A DNA stretch of 59,280 nucleotides from CALFXN01 sp937957815. Lineage in GTDB: Bacteria; Synergistota; Synergistia; Synergistales; Aminobacteriaceae. The notes beneath the pieces are model-generated. The model was not told the DNA's origin, ran no database searches, and saw only the letters and a program-made list of their open reading frames with translations. Below are positions 34,300 through 43,311 of the stretch, in pieces; position 1 is the stretch's first letter, and each line of letters begins with the position of its first letter. The position numbers and the translations under genes were made by a program. The DNA lies in contig DAIQNX010000019.1 of the NCBI GenBank assembly GCA_036788195.1, forward strand, positions 1 to 59,280, written 5' to 3'.

Positions 34300-35070
34300 A
34301 TGGATTCCGTTCAACGCGTCACGCTTCTGATGGACCTCCTGCTTGCACAGAAAGACGAACTCGGCATTCGTGACATCGCCCGGATGGTCGACGTCCCGAA
34401 AAGTACCGTCCAGCGGATGCTCTCCTCCCTGGAGACGGCAGGATGGGTGCGCAGGACCGCCGAAACGCAGAAATACCGCCTCGGGCTGCGATTCCTCGCT
34501 TACGCGAATTCGTGGAGGCTCCGCTTCGAGCTCGTTCACCAGACGAGGCATATTCTCGAGGATCTCTCCGCCCGGACTCAGGAGACGGTGCTCCTTCTCG
34601 TCCTCGACGGCGATTGCGGACGATGCATCGACAAGGTCGAGCCCGTCCGGACGTTCAAGCTCGTCGCCGAGGTCGGCAAAACGTTCCCCCTCCATGCCGC
34701 CGCGTGCGGCAAAATTCTCCTCGCCTTCAGTCCCGAACGCGTTCAGGAACGGGTCCTTTCGCAACCTCTCGAACGATTCACGCCGACGACGATCGTCGAT
34801 GCGCCGGCGCTTCGCGAGGAACTCGACCGCATCGTCGCGCGCGGGTATGCGCGAAGTATCGAGGAGCTCACTCCCGGAGCGGCGGAAATCTCGGTTCCGA
34901 TTCTCGACGACGACGGCAACCTGATAGCCGGGCTCAGCGTCGCCGGAGCCCGGACGGAAATCGAAGACAGGATCGACGAAATGTTGCGGGAACTCGAAGC
35001 CGCCGCACGGCGCATTCTTCCGCGACGGCTTTCCGCAACGGCGTCGACCGGCAGGAGGGGAGACGAATGA
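34300..35070 (+). CDS. IclR-family transcriptional regulator
   Basis: 256 residues. N-terminal winged HTH (LGIRDIARMVDVPKSTVQRM then LSSLETAGWV), then the IclR effector domain with LVAEVGKTFPLHAAACGKIL, RGYARSIEELTPGAAEISVP and the IAGLSVAGARTE block. IclR proteins usually control an adjacent catabolic or uptake operon; here the stop codon overlaps livG (ATGA), so regulator and transporter are co-transcribed, and self-control of the whole unit is likely. ATG 34300 starts the conserved HTH; the open frame extends upstream into the promoter and cannot be coding there. Confidence 0.92.
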   Translation: MDSVQRVTLLMDLLLAQKDELGIRDIARMVDVPKSTVQRMLSSLETAGWVRRTAETQKYRLGLRFLAYANSWRLRFELVHQTRHILEDLSARTQETVLLLVLDGDCGRCIDKVEPVRTFKLVAEVGKTFPLHAAACGKILLAFSPERVQERVLSQPLERFTPTTIVDAPALREELDRIVARGYARSIEELTPGAAEISVPILDDDGNLIAGLSVAGARTEIEDRIDEMLRELEAAARRILPRRLSATASTGRRGDE

Positions 35071-35843
35071 CGCTTCTCGAAGCGCGGGACATTTCCATCT
35101 CTTTCGGCGGACTCAAGGCGGTGGAAGGAGTGGACCTCTTCGTGAACGAGGGGGAAATCATGACGCTGATCGGTCCGAACGGAGCGGGAAAGACCACCGC
35201 GTTCAACCTGATCACCGGATTCCTCGCCCCGGACCGGGGGACCGTCTCCTTCCGCGGGCGGGACGTCACGGGCCTGCCGCCGCACGACATCGCGGCGCTG
35301 GGGCTCGTTCGCACCTTCCAGAAGACCAATATTTTCGCGGAGACGACCGTTGAGCACAGCATCGCGATCGGGTTCCACACGCGGCTGAAGGCGGGGCTCG
35401 GGAGCATCGTCTTCGGCGGGGCCGACGCGCGCGCCGAAGCCCGCGAGGTCCGGGAACGCGCCCGCGAGATCCTGGAGTTCACGGGCCTCGCCCCGTGGGC
35501 GGCGCATCTCGGCAAGAACCTCCCCTACGGCAAGCAGCGGATGCTCTCCATCGCGCTCGCGCTTGCCGCGAATCCGGCGCTTCTGCTCCTCGACGAGCCC
35601 GCGACGGGCCTGAACCCGGTCGAGACGAAAGAACTCATCGACATCATCTACCGCATACGGGACGAGCGCAAGATCACGGTCTTCCTGATCGAACACAATA
35701 TGAATCTCGTGATCTCCATATCGGACCGCATCGCGGTGCTGAACTACGGGCGGAAGATTGCGGAGGGGAGCCCCGCGCAGGTCTCCCGCGATCCGGCGGT
35801 CATCGAGGCCTATCTGGGACGGGGGTTCCGCCATGCTTCTTAG
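35067..35843 (+). CDS. livG: Branched-chain amino-acid-type ABC transporter ATP-binding protein LivG
   Basis: 258 residues. Walker A GPNGAGKTT, the LivG-specific RTFQKTNIF block, a signature altered to LPYGKQRM, and Walker B LLLDEPATGLNP followed by EHNM. The LPYG signature is normal in LivG proteins. It forms the energising pair with LivF. Starts inside the iclR stop and overlaps livF by 11 bases, so expression is coupled. The Liv family carries Leu/Ile/Val but also amides, urea and aromatic acids; specificity is unknown here. Confidence 0.94.
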   Translation: MTLLEARDISISFGGLKAVEGVDLFVNEGEIMTLIGPNGAGKTTAFNLITGFLAPDRGTVSFRGRDVTGLPPHDIAALGLVRTFQKTNIFAETTVEHSIAIGFHTRLKAGLGSIVFGGADARAEAREVRERAREILEFTGLAPWAAHLGKNLPYGKQRMLSIALALAANPALLLLDEPATGLNPVETKELIDIIYRIRDERKITVFLIEHNMNLVISISDRIAVLNYGRKIAEGSPAQVSRDPAVIEAYLGRGFRHAS

Positions 35844-36540
35844 CGTGAAGGGATTGAGCGCCCATTACGGCCGAGTCCAGGCCCTCTCCTCGGTCGATAT
35901 CGACGCGCCGGAGGGGTCCATCGTCACCCTGATCGGCGCGAACGGCGCCGGAAAGAGCACGTTCATGATGGCCGTCTCGGGCGTTCTGCGCTCGATCTCC
36001 GGCGAAATCGAGTACGACGGCCGCCGGATCGACGGGCTCCCGTCCGACGAAATCGTCCGGCTCGGCCTGTCGCAGTGCCCCGAAGGACGCCGCGTCTGGC
36101 CGGGGATGACCGTTCTCGAAAACCTCGAAATGGGCGCATTCCAGGTCGGCGACGCGACGCTCGTTCGCGACCGGCTCATGCGCGTCTACGCGCACTTTCC
36201 GATCCTGGAGCAGCGGTCGGCGCAGCTTGCCGGAAGCCTCTCGGGCGGGGAGCAGCAGATGCTCGCGATCGGACGGGCGCTCATGTCCGGCCCGCGGCTG
36301 CTCATGCTCGACGAGCCGTCGCTCGGGCTCGCCCCGATCGTCGTCGAACACCTCGTCGATATCATCCGCGAAATCCGGAATTCGGGAACGACCATCATTC
36401 TCGTGGAACAGAACGCCTTCATGGCGCTCGGGCTGGCCGATGCGGCGTACGTCCTCGAAACGGGACGCGTGGCGCTCTCGGGCAAGGCGTCGGAGCTTCT
36501 GAAAAACGATATGGTCCGAAAATCCTATCTGGGCGTATGA
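35833..36540 (+). CDS. livF: Branched-chain amino-acid-type ABC transporter ATP-binding protein LivF
   Basis: 235 residues. Walker A GANGAGKST, Q-loop LSQCPEGRRVWPGMTV (the PEGR.. stretch is the LivF hallmark), signature LSGGEQQ, Walker B LLMLDEPSLGLAP and H-loop EQN. All nucleotide-binding motifs are intact. It overlaps livG and precedes the binding-protein gene by 32 bases. Partner of LivG, LivH and LivM in a single importer. Confidence 0.95.
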   Translation: MLLSVKGLSAHYGRVQALSSVDIDAPEGSIVTLIGANGAGKSTFMMAVSGVLRSISGEIEYDGRRIDGLPSDEIVRLGLSQCPEGRRVWPGMTVLENLEMGAFQVGDATLVRDRLMRVYAHFPILEQRSAQLAGSLSGGEQQMLAIGRALMSGPRLLMLDEPSLGLAPIVVEHLVDIIREIRNSGTTIILVEQNAFMALGLADAAYVLETGRVALSGKASELLKNDMVRKSYLGV

Positions 36541-36572
36541 CCCGGAAAAACACTAATGGAGGTGACGGGGAA

Positions 36573-37727
36573 ATGAGAGGAAAGGGCATTCTGCGGTCGG
36601 TTCTGTGCGTGGCGGCGCTGTTGTCCCTCGGGTGTGCGGCGTGGGCCGCCCTGCCGGACGGGAATGTGCGCGTCGGCGTAGTCATGCCGACGTCGGGGAC
36701 GCTGGCGTATGACGGAGGACTGGCGCTCAACGGCGTCAAGATGGCGGTCGACGAGATCAACGCGGCCGGCGGCGTCAACGGACACAAGATCGAGCTCTTC
36801 GTCGAGGATTCGGCGGGCGTTCCGGCCACCGCGGTCGCGGCGATGGAGAAGCTCGTCGGAATGCAGAAGGTCGTCGCCGTCATCGGCGACTTCGGCAGCT
36901 CCGGCACGCTCGCGATGATGGACGTCGCGAAGCGTTCCCAGACGCCGCTCATCACCCCGATCTCCCTCGCCCCGAAGATCACGGAGCTTGGGAACGTCTG
37001 GACGTTCCGCGGATGCGACAGCTCCGAGATGATCGCGAAGGCCTTCACGAAGTGGGCCGTACAGGAAAAGAAGCTGGACAAGTGGGCGTTCATCGGCGTG
37101 AACACGGATTACGGCCGGGGTTCCGTCGACGCGTTCGGCAAGAAGGTCAAGGACCTGGGCGGCGAGGTCGTCTACACGGAGTACTTCCAGCAGGGCGAAA
37201 CCGACTATTACCCCATCATCACGAAGCTCAAGGCGTCTCCGGCCAACGCGCTCTGCCTGCTCGGCGAGACCGTTGACCTGTCGCGCGTCGTGAATCAGTT
37301 CCACGAGATGGGACTCCAGGAAAAGATCACCGTCATGGATCCCACGAGCGGAACCTTCAACCCGAAGTTCCTTGAACTGGCCAAGGCCAAGGCGAACGGA
37401 ATCATCGGCGCGAGCCGCTTCGTCGCGTCCATCAAGACCCCGAAGGCGGAGAAGTTCGTCGCCGACTACCAGAAGCGCTACAACATCCCGCCCGAGAAGT
37501 ACGCGCAGGCCGGGTACGACGTGGCGCACATGGTCGCGATCGCGGTGAAAAACGCCGACTCGACCGACACGGCGAAGGTCCGCGAGGCGCTCGCGAAGAT
37601 CGAATACGAAGGTCCGCAGGGCAAGGCGCATTTCGACGCGAAGAACCAGCTCCAGATCGGGGAATACATCATCGCCGTCAAGGACGGGAAGTTCGAAATC
37701 GTCGCCGGACCCATAATGGCGGAGTAA
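36573..37727 (+). CDS. livK: ABC transporter periplasmic binding protein, LivK type
   Basis: 384 residues. GGAGGTGACGGGG precedes the ATG; signal peptide MRGKGILRSVLCVAALLSLG..AWA. The type-I binding fold shows VRVGVVMPTSGTLAYDG, VDEINAAGGVNGHKIEL, a GDFGSSGTLAM substrate loop and IGVNTDYGRG. Such proteins bind amino acids or related carboxylates; the ligand is not clear. A GC-rich hairpin after the gene probably protects its mRNA, giving the usual excess of binding protein. Confidence 0.93.
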   Translation: MRGKGILRSVLCVAALLSLGCAAWAALPDGNVRVGVVMPTSGTLAYDGGLALNGVKMAVDEINAAGGVNGHKIELFVEDSAGVPATAVAAMEKLVGMQKVVAVIGDFGSSGTLAMMDVAKRSQTPLITPISLAPKITELGNVWTFRGCDSSEMIAKAFTKWAVQEKKLDKWAFIGVNTDYGRGSVDAFGKKVKDLGGEVVYTEYFQQGETDYYPIITKLKASPANALCLLGETVDLSRVVNQFHEMGLQEKITVMDPTSGTFNPKFLELAKAKANGIIGASRFVASIKTPKAEKFVADYQKRYNIPPEKYAQAGYDVAHMVAIAVKNADSTDTAKVREALAKIEYEGPQGKAHFDAKNQLQIGEYIIAVKDGKFEIVAGPIMAE

Positions 37728-37746
37728 TACGGTACAGCTTGCGGGG

Positions 37747-37775
37747 GCCGTTTCCGCGCGCGACGCGGGAACGGC
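37747..37775 (+). terminator. Stable hairpin after livK (attenuator or stabiliser)
   Basis: GCCGTTTCCGCG (37747-37758) pairs with CGCGGGAACGGC (37764-37775), 12 bp including one G-U pair. There is no T-run, and livH follows, so it likely tunes livK against livHM. Confidence 0.6.
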
Positions 37776-37803
37776 TCCGTCATACGGGGAGGGAATCGCC
37801 GGA

Positions 37804-38673
37804 ATGCTCATGGTCTTCCTGCAACAGGCGCTGAACGGAATCATCCTGGGGTGCATCTATGCGCTCATCGCGCTCGGGCTGTCGCTCATCTTCGGGATCC
37901 TCGAAGTGGCCAACTTCGCGCACGGAGAGTTCTACATGCTCGGCGCCTTCATGGCGCTGTTTTCGATGTCCGGGCTCGGCGTCTCCTTCTTCCCGGCGCT
38001 CCTGATCGCGATGATCGGCATGGGGATCATCGGCGCGATCATCGAACGGGCCGTCTTCCGCCCGATCGTCGGCAAGCCGCTGATCAACAGCATGCTCCTC
38101 TCGTTCGGCCTGTCCACGGCGCTCGCGAACCTCGCGCTGCTGCTGTTCGGCGCCGACCCGCAAAAGATCGAATCCGGCCTCGCCGACTACCACCTGCGGT
38201 TCTTCGGATTGCACCTCACGGCCGAACGCCTGATGGTGCTCGTCGTCGGCGTCGCGCTCGTCACGCTTCTCGCCTGGTTCATCCAGAGCACGCGGACGGG
38301 CAAGGCCATGCGCGCGGTTTCGCAGGATCGCGTCGCGGCGCAGCTCGCGGGAATCAACGTCTCCAGGATCTACACGGTCACATTCGCGATCAGCGGGGCG
38401 CTCGCGGCGGCCGCCGGAACGATGGTCGGCGCGATGTTCTTCGTCTCGCCGGAGATGGGGTTCTCGGTCACGCTCAAGTGCTTCATCATCATCGCGCTCG
38501 GCGGCTTCGGAAAGATCCGGGGCGTCATCGTCGCGGCCGTCATGATCGGCCTCGCCGAAAGCCTCGGGGGCGGCTTCATATCGTACGCCTACAAGGACGC
38601 ATACCCCTTCCTGCTGTTGGTGCTGCTCTTCATGCTCAAGCCGCAGGGGCTGACGGGAGGGAGCGGACGATGA
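37804..38673 (+). CDS. livH: Branched-chain amino-acid-type ABC permease LivH
   Basis: 289 residues, about eight membrane helices. The LivH pattern is seen in LNGIILGCIYALIALGLSLI, FGILEVANFAHGEFYMLGAF, the Arg-rich FRPIVGKP and the GKAMRAVSQDRVAAQLAGIN coupling region. Forms a heterodimeric channel with LivM, whose start overlaps its stop by four bases. AGGGGGAGGG-like purines precede the ATG. Confidence 0.95.
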   Translation: MLMVFLQQALNGIILGCIYALIALGLSLIFGILEVANFAHGEFYMLGAFMALFSMSGLGVSFFPALLIAMIGMGIIGAIIERAVFRPIVGKPLINSMLLSFGLSTALANLALLLFGADPQKIESGLADYHLRFFGLHLTAERLMVLVVGVALVTLLAWFIQSTRTGKAMRAVSQDRVAAQLAGINVSRIYTVTFAISGALAAAAGTMVGAMFFVSPEMGFSVTLKCFIIIALGGFGKIRGVIVAAVMIGLAESLGGGFISYAYKDAYPFLLLVLLFMLKPQGLTGGSGR

Positions 38674-39635
38674 ACGGACGCATGACCGGGGCGAAATGGC
38701 TCGCCGGACTCGCCGGAGCGGCGCTGCTCTGCGCCGTGCCGCGGTTCTTCTCGTTGGACTACTACCTTCACATGTTCGTCATGTCGGAAATCTACGCGGT
38801 CCTCGCCATGTCGCTCGCGCTGATCGTGGGCTTCTCCGGCCAGGTGTCCATGGGGCACGCGGCCTTCTACGGCGTCGGGGCCTACGCCTCCGCGCTGATC
38901 AGCCTGAAGTCCGGCCTGCCCTTCTGGGTCACGATCTGGTGCGCGGGAGCCGTCGCGGGGCTGCTGTCGTTCGTCATCGGGAAGATGGTCCTGCGCCTTC
39001 GCGGGCACTTCCTCGCGATCACGACCGCCTTCTTCGGCGTTCTCGTCACGCTGATCCTGAACAACTGGATCGAGCTGACGAACGGCCCGATGGGCGTCCC
39101 CGGCATCCCGAGGCCGTCGCCGATTTCGCTGCCCGGACTGACGCTCTCGTTCGAGACGCGCGCGGACTACTACTACCTCGGGCTCGTCTTCGTCGGACTG
39201 GTCGCGTTCCTGCTGTATCGCCTCGTGAACTCGCGCATCGGCGACGCGCTCATCGCGATCCGCGAGAACGAGGAACTCGCCCGGTCGATCGGCGTGGACG
39301 CGATGGCGTACAAGGTGTTCGCCTTCACGCTCGGCGGCGCGCTCGCGGGAATGGCGGGGTCGTTCTACGCGCATTACATCCTGTTCATCAGCCCCGTCAC
39401 CTTCACGATCGCGGAGTCCATCAACCTTCTCGTCATGATCATCTTCGGCGGCATGACGACGCTCTTCGGCCCCGTCTTCGGCGCCGTCGCGCTGACGTTG
39501 CTGCCCGAGTTCCTGCGAATGGCCGGCTCGTTGCGCCTCGTGATCTACGGCGTCGCGCTCGTGATCTTCATCATCTGGCTGCCCTTGGGCGTCTGGGGAA
39601 CGATAAAGAGCAAATGGATGGAGCGGCGGGGGTAG
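38670..39635 (+). CDS. livM: Branched-chain amino-acid-type ABC permease LivM
   Basis: 321 residues, about nine membrane helices. Signature blocks: SLALIVGFSGQVSMGHAAFY, LRGHFLAITTAFFGVLV, LTNGPMGVPGIP and the coupling segment GDALIAIRENEELARSIGVD. It completes the IclR-controlled importer. AGGGAGCGG precedes the ATG. An inverted repeat shortly after the stop probably ends the operon. Confidence 0.95.
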   Translation: MNGRMTGAKWLAGLAGAALLCAVPRFFSLDYYLHMFVMSEIYAVLAMSLALIVGFSGQVSMGHAAFYGVGAYASALISLKSGLPFWVTIWCAGAVAGLLSFVIGKMVLRLRGHFLAITTAFFGVLVTLILNNWIELTNGPMGVPGIPRPSPISLPGLTLSFETRADYYYLGLVFVGLVAFLLYRLVNSRIGDALIAIRENEELARSIGVDAMAYKVFAFTLGGALAGMAGSFYAHYILFISPVTFTIAESINLLVMIIFGGMTTLFGPVFGAVALTLLPEFLRMAGSLRLVIYGVALVIFIIWLPLGVWGTIKSKWMERRG

Positions 39636-39664
39636 CACTCCGTCCCAACTATGCTGCGGTTCGC

Positions 39665-39708
39665 AAAGGCATCGGGGATTCGTCTTCGAACGGATCTTCG
39701 ATGCCTTT
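39665..39708 (+). terminator. Inverted repeat after livM, probable terminator
   Basis: AAAGGCATCG (39665-39674) pairs with CGATGCCTTT (39699-39708), with a partly paired inner segment (GATTCGT/ACGGATC). The 3' arm ends in CTTTCT. The remaining 200 bases before the next gene contain AT-rich stretches but no clear promoter. Confidence 0.6.
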
Positions 39709-39913
39709 CTGTGTGTGGGAACGAAGGCACAATATTGTTTCGTCGGATATGCCGGCGCGAAATGAACCTTCTGTCTATTGTGCAACTACTGGCCGTATTG
39801 TTCGTAAGCGGCGATAATGAACCCCGGAATGCGTCTTTCCGCTTCCAATCCCCGAACGAAATGTGGCGATCGATCGTGCTCCGAAGTATTTCGTGCTCCC
39901 CGAAGGTGATTCC

Positions 39914-41284
39914 ATGACGCCTCTGTTCATGCTCGCAGCATTCTGCGTGATCGTCGCGTTCTGCGCGGCCGGGGCGGCGGCGTCGGGAAAGGTCCGAAGC
40001 GCAAACGCCTACGAAATGGCAAACCGCAGAGCCGGGCCGCTCTCGGTCACGGGGATCGTCATGGGGGCGCTCGTCGCGGGCGGGTCGACGATCGGCACGG
40101 TGCAAATGGCGTACCTCTACGGTCTGTCGGGATGGTGGTTCACGCTCGGGAGCGGCATCGGGTGCCTCGTTCTGGGGCTGTGGTTCGCGCGTCCGGTCCG
40201 GAGGTCGGGACTCGTGACGCTGCCACAATTCATCGAGAGGCAGTACGGCGCGCCGACGGCACTTCTGACGCTCGCCGGTTCGTCGCTCGGGACGCTGCTT
40301 TCCATCATCGCGCAGTTCATCGCGGGCGTGGCCCTGCTCCAGTCGGTCTTTCCCGTGTCGCGGGGGGGCGCGACGGCGGCCCTGTCCGCCATGATCCTCG
40401 CGTTCATCTTCACGGGCGGACTCAAGAGCTTCAGCGTTATCGGCAACGTGAAGACGGCCATCCTGTATCTTCTGCTCGCCCTCTGTACGGCGAAGACGAT
40501 ATCTCTGGGTTTCTCGCCCAACGACTTCGCGCACGATCTCGCGGCACGGCCGTGGTTCGGCGTCTTCGAGCGCGGCGTCGGCGTGGATGTCGGCGCGTGC
40601 GTGTCGCTCCTCATCGGTGTGCTGTGCACGCAGATCTACATGCAGGCGGTTTTCGCCGCCCGGGATGAAGGCGCCGCGCGAATGGGCTGCCTCGTCGCGT
40701 CCGTCCTGATTCCTCCGCTGGGGCTCATGGGGGTGTGGATCGGTTCGGGTATGCGGGCGTCCGGCGTCGTGGTCGACGCCGCACAGGCGCTTCCCTTTTT
40801 TCTGAATGCGCACTTTTCACCCGCAGTCGCAGGTGCACTCTGGGCGGGGCTCGCGATCACGGTCGTCGGCGGCGCGGCGGGGCTGACGCTCGGCGTGGCG
40901 ACGAACCTGTCTCGCGATTTATATATGAAGATTCCCGGCGCGAACGGAAGCGACGCGTGCGTTCTGCGGATGAGCCGGGGGGCGGTGGTTCTCGTCGTCG
41001 CGATCTCGGCGATTTCGGCACTTGCGCTGAAAGGGAGCCTGATCCTCCAGCTGAGCTACGTGGGCATGGGGCTCCGGGGCGCGGGGATGTTCCTCCCGCT
41101 GATCATGGCGATCTTCCATCCCGGAGCGCTGACGCGTCGGAGTGCGTTCTTCCTTTCCACGAGCGGCCTCGGGAGTATGCTTCTCGCCCCGCTGATCCTT
41201 CCCGGCATCGAGCCTCTCTTCGTCGGCCTCGCGGTTTCGGCCCTGTGTCTCGTTCCCGTGATCGCGTTCGGGAGACCCCGCTGA
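39914..41284 (+). CDS. Sodium:solute symporter family (SSF) protein A
   Basis: 456 residues, 12-13 hydrophobic helices. The SSF blocks are MANRRAGPLSVTGIVMGALV followed by AGGSTIGTVQMAYLYGLSGW, and FARPVRRSGLVTLPQFIERQ followed by YGAP, matching the region that binds Na+ and substrate. It imports an organic solute with Na+; which one is not visible. AAGGTGA lies five bases before the ATG at 39914, preferred over an upstream in-frame ATG at 39863. The second SSF gene is convergent, 59 bases away. Confidence 0.85.
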   Translation: MTPLFMLAAFCVIVAFCAAGAAASGKVRSANAYEMANRRAGPLSVTGIVMGALVAGGSTIGTVQMAYLYGLSGWWFTLGSGIGCLVLGLWFARPVRRSGLVTLPQFIERQYGAPTALLTLAGSSLGTLLSIIAQFIAGVALLQSVFPVSRGGATAALSAMILAFIFTGGLKSFSVIGNVKTAILYLLLALCTAKTISLGFSPNDFAHDLAARPWFGVFERGVGVDVGACVSLLIGVLCTQIYMQAVFAARDEGAARMGCLVASVLIPPLGLMGVWIGSGMRASGVVVDAAQALPFFLNAHFSPAVAGALWAGLAITVVGGAAGLTLGVATNLSRDLYMKIPGANGSDACVLRMSRGAVVLVVAISAISALALKGSLILQLSYVGMGLRGAGMFLPLIMAIFHPGALTRRSAFFLSTSGLGSMLLAPLILPGIEPLFVGLAVSALCLVPVIAFGRPR

Positions 41285-41343
41285 GAGTCGCGGAAGAGGC
41301 GTGTCCGTGTTGCCGTCTCTTCCGCGGATAACGTTTTTTCTCC

Positions 41344-42801
41344 TTATACTGGCGCGCTGTCTCCGGCGAGTTTCCGGGCGAGGGCCGGAACGAGCGCGAC
41401 AACTGCGAAAGAAAGCGCGGATGCCGCAAGTCCGACGGCGAGCGGGTGAAGCGCGCCCCAGAGTCCGGGAGCGGAGAGCCCCGTCATCTTCACGGACGTC
41501 GACGCATAGCCGAACGCATACCACAGCACGCATCCTCCGAGTCCTCCGAGCGACGACGCCCATGCGACGAAGCGTCCAGCGCGGGCCAGCCCCGCGAGCA
41601 TGGCGAGGTATGGAACGAGGATCGCGCAGGCGACGAGACTCCAACTCGTCGCGCAGATCCACGCGATGAGCGACGAGCTTCTGATCGCCAGAACGCCTCC
41701 GGCGATCGCGGCGAAGAGCACGAACGCCCGCCACTCGCGCGCTTCGAGGCTTCGCCGGACGACATCGCGCCCGATTCCGGCCGCCGAGACGTGGAGCAGC
41801 GCCGTTGCGGTAGAAAGAGATGCCGAGACGATCGCAAGGGAAAAGAGCTGCCGTCCGGCCTCTGGGAGAAGCATCCGCGTGAGCGTCGGGATGACGTCGT
41901 CCGGGGAAATAGCCTGTCCGCCGAGAATCAGCCGCGATAGACCTCCTACGAGGTAGGCTCCGCCCACGACGACTGCCATCGCGAGCATCGCGACGGGAAT
42001 CGCGCGGCGCGCGTCGCGGCGGCTTTCGAGCGCGAAGTGGCGCTGGATGAGTTGGGGCTGTGCCCAGACGCCGACCGATGTGACGAACGCGAGGAAGAGG
42101 ATCGCCATACCGCCTTCACCGCCCGAGAGCGAGAGGAAGCCCCGGTTCGCGGACGAGACCGGCGGAAGCGCCGCAAGCGCGTTCAGACCTTCGACCGGAC
42201 CTCCGACGGCGCGGAGTGTCGCGAAAAAGAGAAAGAAAACTCCGGCTACCATCACCATTCCCTGGAAAGCCTCCGTGTAGAGGACGGCCCGGAGGCCGCC
42301 GACGATAACCGAAAAGCTCACGAACGCAGTGGCGAGAATGAGAGCATGCGTGACCGGAATCGAGAGTGCGCCCGAAAGCATGATCGCCGCACCTTTGAGG
42401 ACGGCGGAACCGTACACGACGAGAAGCGCCGAACAAAGGCCTCCGAGGAATGGCTGAAGAAGCGGGGCGTTATAGGCGCGAGAAAGAAGTTCCGCCGGGG
42501 TCTTCGCCGCCAGCCGCCGCTGATGCAGCCTCGTCGGCCATGCGAGGAAGCGGTAGACGAACCAGACGCCGAGCCAGACGTTGCCTGCGGCGATAAGGAG
42601 CATCTGAAGTCCGTACCGGTGACAGAGCCCTGCGAAACCAACGAGCGCGACCGCGGAGACGTACGTCGCGACGTAGGCGAACGCCTGGACGATGACGCCG
42701 ACGCGTCCCGGCGCGAGTGCGTGCCGTCCGAGCCCCGAGCGCGACAGCCAGACGAGGAGCGCCGCGTACCCGATCCAGAGTCCCCAGGTCAGCGCGCCCA
42801 T
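41344..42801 (-). CDS. Sodium:solute symporter family (SSF) protein B
   Basis: 485 residues with about 13 helices. SSF features: FAYVATYVSAVALVGFAGLC, VYRFLAWPTRLHQRRLAAKT followed by PAELLSRAYNAP, and GLRAVLYTEAFQGMVMVAGV, typical of the PanF/PutP group (the TEAFQG motif). GGAGGG lies seven bases before the ATG. The 39-residue accessory frame upstream overlaps its start by 13 bases. The substrate is unknown; a Tyr-rich mini-gene in the leader region hints at an aromatic compound, but only as a hypothesis. Confidence 0.9.
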   Translation of the reverse strand: MGALTWGLWIGYAALLVWLSRSGLGRHALAPGRVGVIVQAFAYVATYVSAVALVGFAGLCHRYGLQMLLIAAGNVWLGVWFVYRFLAWPTRLHQRRLAAKTPAELLSRAYNAPLLQPFLGGLCSALLVVYGSAVLKGAAIMLSGALSIPVTHALILATAFVSFSVIVGGLRAVLYTEAFQGMVMVAGVFFLFFATLRAVGGPVEGLNALAALPPVSSANRGFLSLSGGEGGMAILFLAFVTSVGVWAQPQLIQRHFALESRRDARRAIPVAMLAMAVVVGGAYLVGGLSRLILGGQAISPDDVIPTLTRMLLPEAGRQLFSLAIVSASLSTATALLHVSAAGIGRDVVRRSLEAREWRAFVLFAAIAGGVLAIRSSSLIAWICATSWSLVACAILVPYLAMLAGLARAGRFVAWASSLGGLGGCVLWYAFGYASTSVKMTGLSAPGLWGALHPLAVGLAASALSFAVVALVPALARKLAGDSAPV

Positions 42802-42908
42802 CCCCGTACCCTCCGCCGTTTCGGCCGGACGAGCCGGAACAATGACCACAACGACGCGAAAAGAAGCGACGCTCCCGATACGAGCACCCAACCGTCCATA
42901 CCCTGCAT
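42789..42908 (-). CDS. Small accessory membrane protein of SSF symporter
   Basis: 39 residues: MQGMDGWVLVSGASLLFASL with a basic tail (RLVRPKRRRVRGWAR). One membrane helix with the basic end inside. Its strong site GGAGGTGGGAG and the 13-base overlap with the symporter start show a real coupled gene. Short one-helix proteins of this kind commonly precede SSF symporters and are annotated as symporter small accessory proteins; the function is unproven. Confidence 0.7.
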   Translation of the reverse strand: MQGMDGWVLVSGASLLFASLWSLFRLVRPKRRRVRGWAR

Positions 42909-42939
42909 GACTCCCACCTCCAGAAATCTCCACGAAAAT

Positions 42940-42975
42940 AAAAAAAGGGCCGCCGACCCGGTTGGTCGGCGGCCC
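42940..42975 (-). terminator. Strong intrinsic terminator upstream of the SSF-B unit
   Basis: Read on the minus strand: a perfect 12-bp stem (42964-42975 with 42947-42958), five-base loop and a run of seven T. It stands between the 36-residue mini-gene and the SSF accessory gene, so it ends the mini-gene transcript or acts as an attenuator for the symporter. Confidence 0.9.
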
Positions 42976-43003
42976 TTGCGGAGTTGAAACTTCGTTCAGA
43001 AGA

Positions 43004-43114
43004 TCAGGCTCTCCGGGGACACGTCCAAACCTCTCCGGCGTCGTAACGGCGCGGAGCGTACGTATAGGAGTAGACGTAGGAAACGAGCTGCCCTCTCTTC
43101 TGTGCCTGCTGCAT
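43004..43114 (-). CDS. Tyr-rich 36-residue peptide (mini-gene or leader peptide)
   Basis: 36 residues starting MQQAQKRGQLVS and holding the run YVYSYTYAPRRY (five Tyr in twelve residues), ending WTCPRRA. GGAGG lies nine bases before the ATG, a near-consensus promoter just upstream, and a strong terminator 29 bases downstream. This is the architecture of an amino-acid attenuator (leader peptide, terminator, transporter genes), although no clear anti-terminator helix was found by eye. Alternatively it is a stand-alone small protein. No known family. Confidence 0.6.
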   Translation of the reverse strand: MQQAQKRGQLVSYVYSYTYAPRRYDAGEVWTCPRRA

Positions 43115-43148
43115 GACGAAAAACCTCCGATGGTTCGAATTGTGCGGT

Positions 43149-43177
43149 AGAGTAGCACGCTGTCGGGACGCTGTCAA
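43149..43177 (-). promoter_or_regulatory. Promoter of the Tyr-rich mini-gene
   Basis: Minus strand TTGACA (43172-43177), 17-base spacer, TACTCT (43149-43154). Transcription would start about 30 bases before the mini-gene ATG. Confidence 0.75.
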
Positions 43178-43311
43178 GCGGATAGTTTTCGTTGTGTCGT
43201 CGGACTCGGCCCTCCCAGGATGCCGGGAGTTCGCCGTATTTTTCGTGTGACGAGGCGGACGGGGGTATACTACTCCTATCCACACTCTTGCCGAAAGGGG
43301 GCGCAGACGCC

